This document shows, piece by piece, positions 31,953 through 32,455 of a stretch of 32,455 bases of DNA; positions within the stretch are counted from its first letter, which is position 1, and the number at the start of each line of letters is the position of its first letter. Under the pieces are notes generated by a model. It had not been told where the DNA came from. It was given only the letters and a program-made list of their open reading frames with translations, and did no database searches. The stretch spans positions 1-32,455 of the forward strand of contig CALKIZ010000104.1 in assembly GCA_937995735.1 (NCBI GenBank). Direction: 5' to 3'. The stretch comes from an uncultured Neomegalonema sp. (GTDB lineage: Bacteria > Pseudomonadota > Alphaproteobacteria > Rhodobacterales > Rhodobacteraceae). A program made the position numbers and the translations under genes.

Positions 31953-32292
31953 CTTTGAAATTTCCTTCTCCGAAAATCATCTCGCAACGCAACAATCGCT
32001 TTACGGGTTTCTCTGCAGGTTAACATTTGAATCAATCTGAAGATTTTTGCAAATTACACAGTCAATATACAGGAAATTCGAGCGCACAAAAGAAACCTAT
32101 CTCAAGCGAATACAGTTACTTATCGCGCGAAAAGAACCAAAAGATAATTGAATTGCCGCGTCCTTTTTAAGGGCAAACCAGCTAGAACAAGCCGTTCTAG
32201 GGGGGCGTGGAGCGCCGCCCCGTGGGGGCATACGCGGCGCGTTGCTTGCGTTGAACGGCGCTGTCACCGCTGTGCGGTATCCCGCCTTGCTT
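31953..32292. other. Intergenic region with a stem-loop cluster before the right-hand IS
   Basis: AT-rich upstream part with no ORF. A dense run of inverted repeats follows at 32182-32226: CTAGAAC-AAGCC-GTTCTAG, then GGGGCG/CGCCCC-like and GCCCC-GT-GGGGGC arms. No tRNA fold or protein gene is visible. It may be a structured RNA, an old IS end or a palindromic element. Confidence 0.4.
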
Positions 32293-32455
32293 CAGTGTCA
32301 TGCCCGTGAAAACGGCAGGGCGGAATCATAAATTATTAATGCGCTGAGTGGCGAATTGGATTCTTTAGTCGGTTCCACAGGAGGACCGACAATGACGCAA
32401 AGTTTTCTCGAGCGTATCAGGCTGATTGACGATCCCCGCATTGCGGGAATGATTA
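32293..32455 (+). mobile_element. ISAs1-type insertion sequence, 5' end, cut by window edge
   Basis: An ATG at 32392 with a strong AGGAGG upstream opens MTQSFLERIRLIDDPRIAGMI, running into the window end. S-F-L-E-x-x-x-x-I-D-D-P-R is the typical N-terminus of ISAs1 (H-repeat) transposases. CAGTGTCATGCCCGTGAAAACGG starting at 32293 has the style of the left terminal inverted repeat, about 100 bases before the gene. The other end lies outside, so this end is a guess. Confidence 0.72.

Noticed and set aside
1-32455. CRISPR array, prophage or tRNA gene
   Set aside because: No regularly spaced repeats, phage structural genes or cloverleaf sequences were found by reading both strands. A tRNAscan and a CRISPR search would be decisive.

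Overview
The window looks like chromosomal DNA of an alphaproteobacterium, most probably Rhodobacterales-like. The main evidence is a circularly permuted (two-piece) tmRNA gene encoding the tag ANDNSAPVAVAA, an alpha-type SspB, a DUF4169 protein, an LdtR-like MarR regulator, a phasin-like small protein and a TakP-like TRAP transporter. No genus can be assigned by reading alone. Both window edges cut through insertion sequences: an IS4-type transposase (minus, left edge) and an ISAs1-type transposase (plus, right edge).

Region 1 (1-5.9 kb) is mostly housekeeping. It holds a GNAT acetyltransferase divergent from rluA, a class I fructose-bisphosphate aldolase, a tightly overlapped minus-strand operon fumC > GNAT > DUF4169, then sspB. 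The ssrA (tmRNA) gene lies just upstream of sspB on the same strand, so the trans-translation tag RNA sits beside its ClpXP adaptor.

Region 2 (5.9-8.4 kb) has a phasin-like protein, an intact protocatechuate dioxygenase beta subunit (pcaH), a broken alpha subunit (pcaG pseudogene) and the N-degron leucyltransferase bpt.

Region 3 (8.5-13.9 kb) is a TRAP uptake system: a Tat-type solute-binding protein, an attenuator-like terminator, a long DctQ, and a DctM carrying about 335 extra C-terminal residues rich in predicted coiled coil. A small 4-TM protein follows.

Region 4 (13.9-17 kb) has a Phd/PemK-like toxin-antitoxin pair with a palindromic operator, trmFO, and an LdtR-like regulator preceded by a chain of tiny ORFs.

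Region 5 (17-21 kb) is a minus-strand cobalt-type nitrile hydratase operon (alpha, beta, accessory protein, HIT protein, VOC protein). A secreted isoaspartyl-peptidase/asparaginase-type Ntn hydrolase with a large internal insertion is divergent from it.

Region 6 (21-32.4 kb) has a DUF1287 lipoprotein, an exported DUF255 thioredoxin-fold protein with a DsbD-like C-terminus, an alpha/beta hydrolase, an orphan CoxL-type molybdenum hydroxylase subunit, a degenerate HATPase-like small protein, a Zn-alcohol dehydrogenase/enolase-superfamily operon, and a secreted protein of unknown function. The best leads for unusual biology are the DctM fusion, the Ntn hydrolase with an inserted domain, the nitrile hydratase operon without an amidase, the decaying pca pair, and the tiny-ORF leader.
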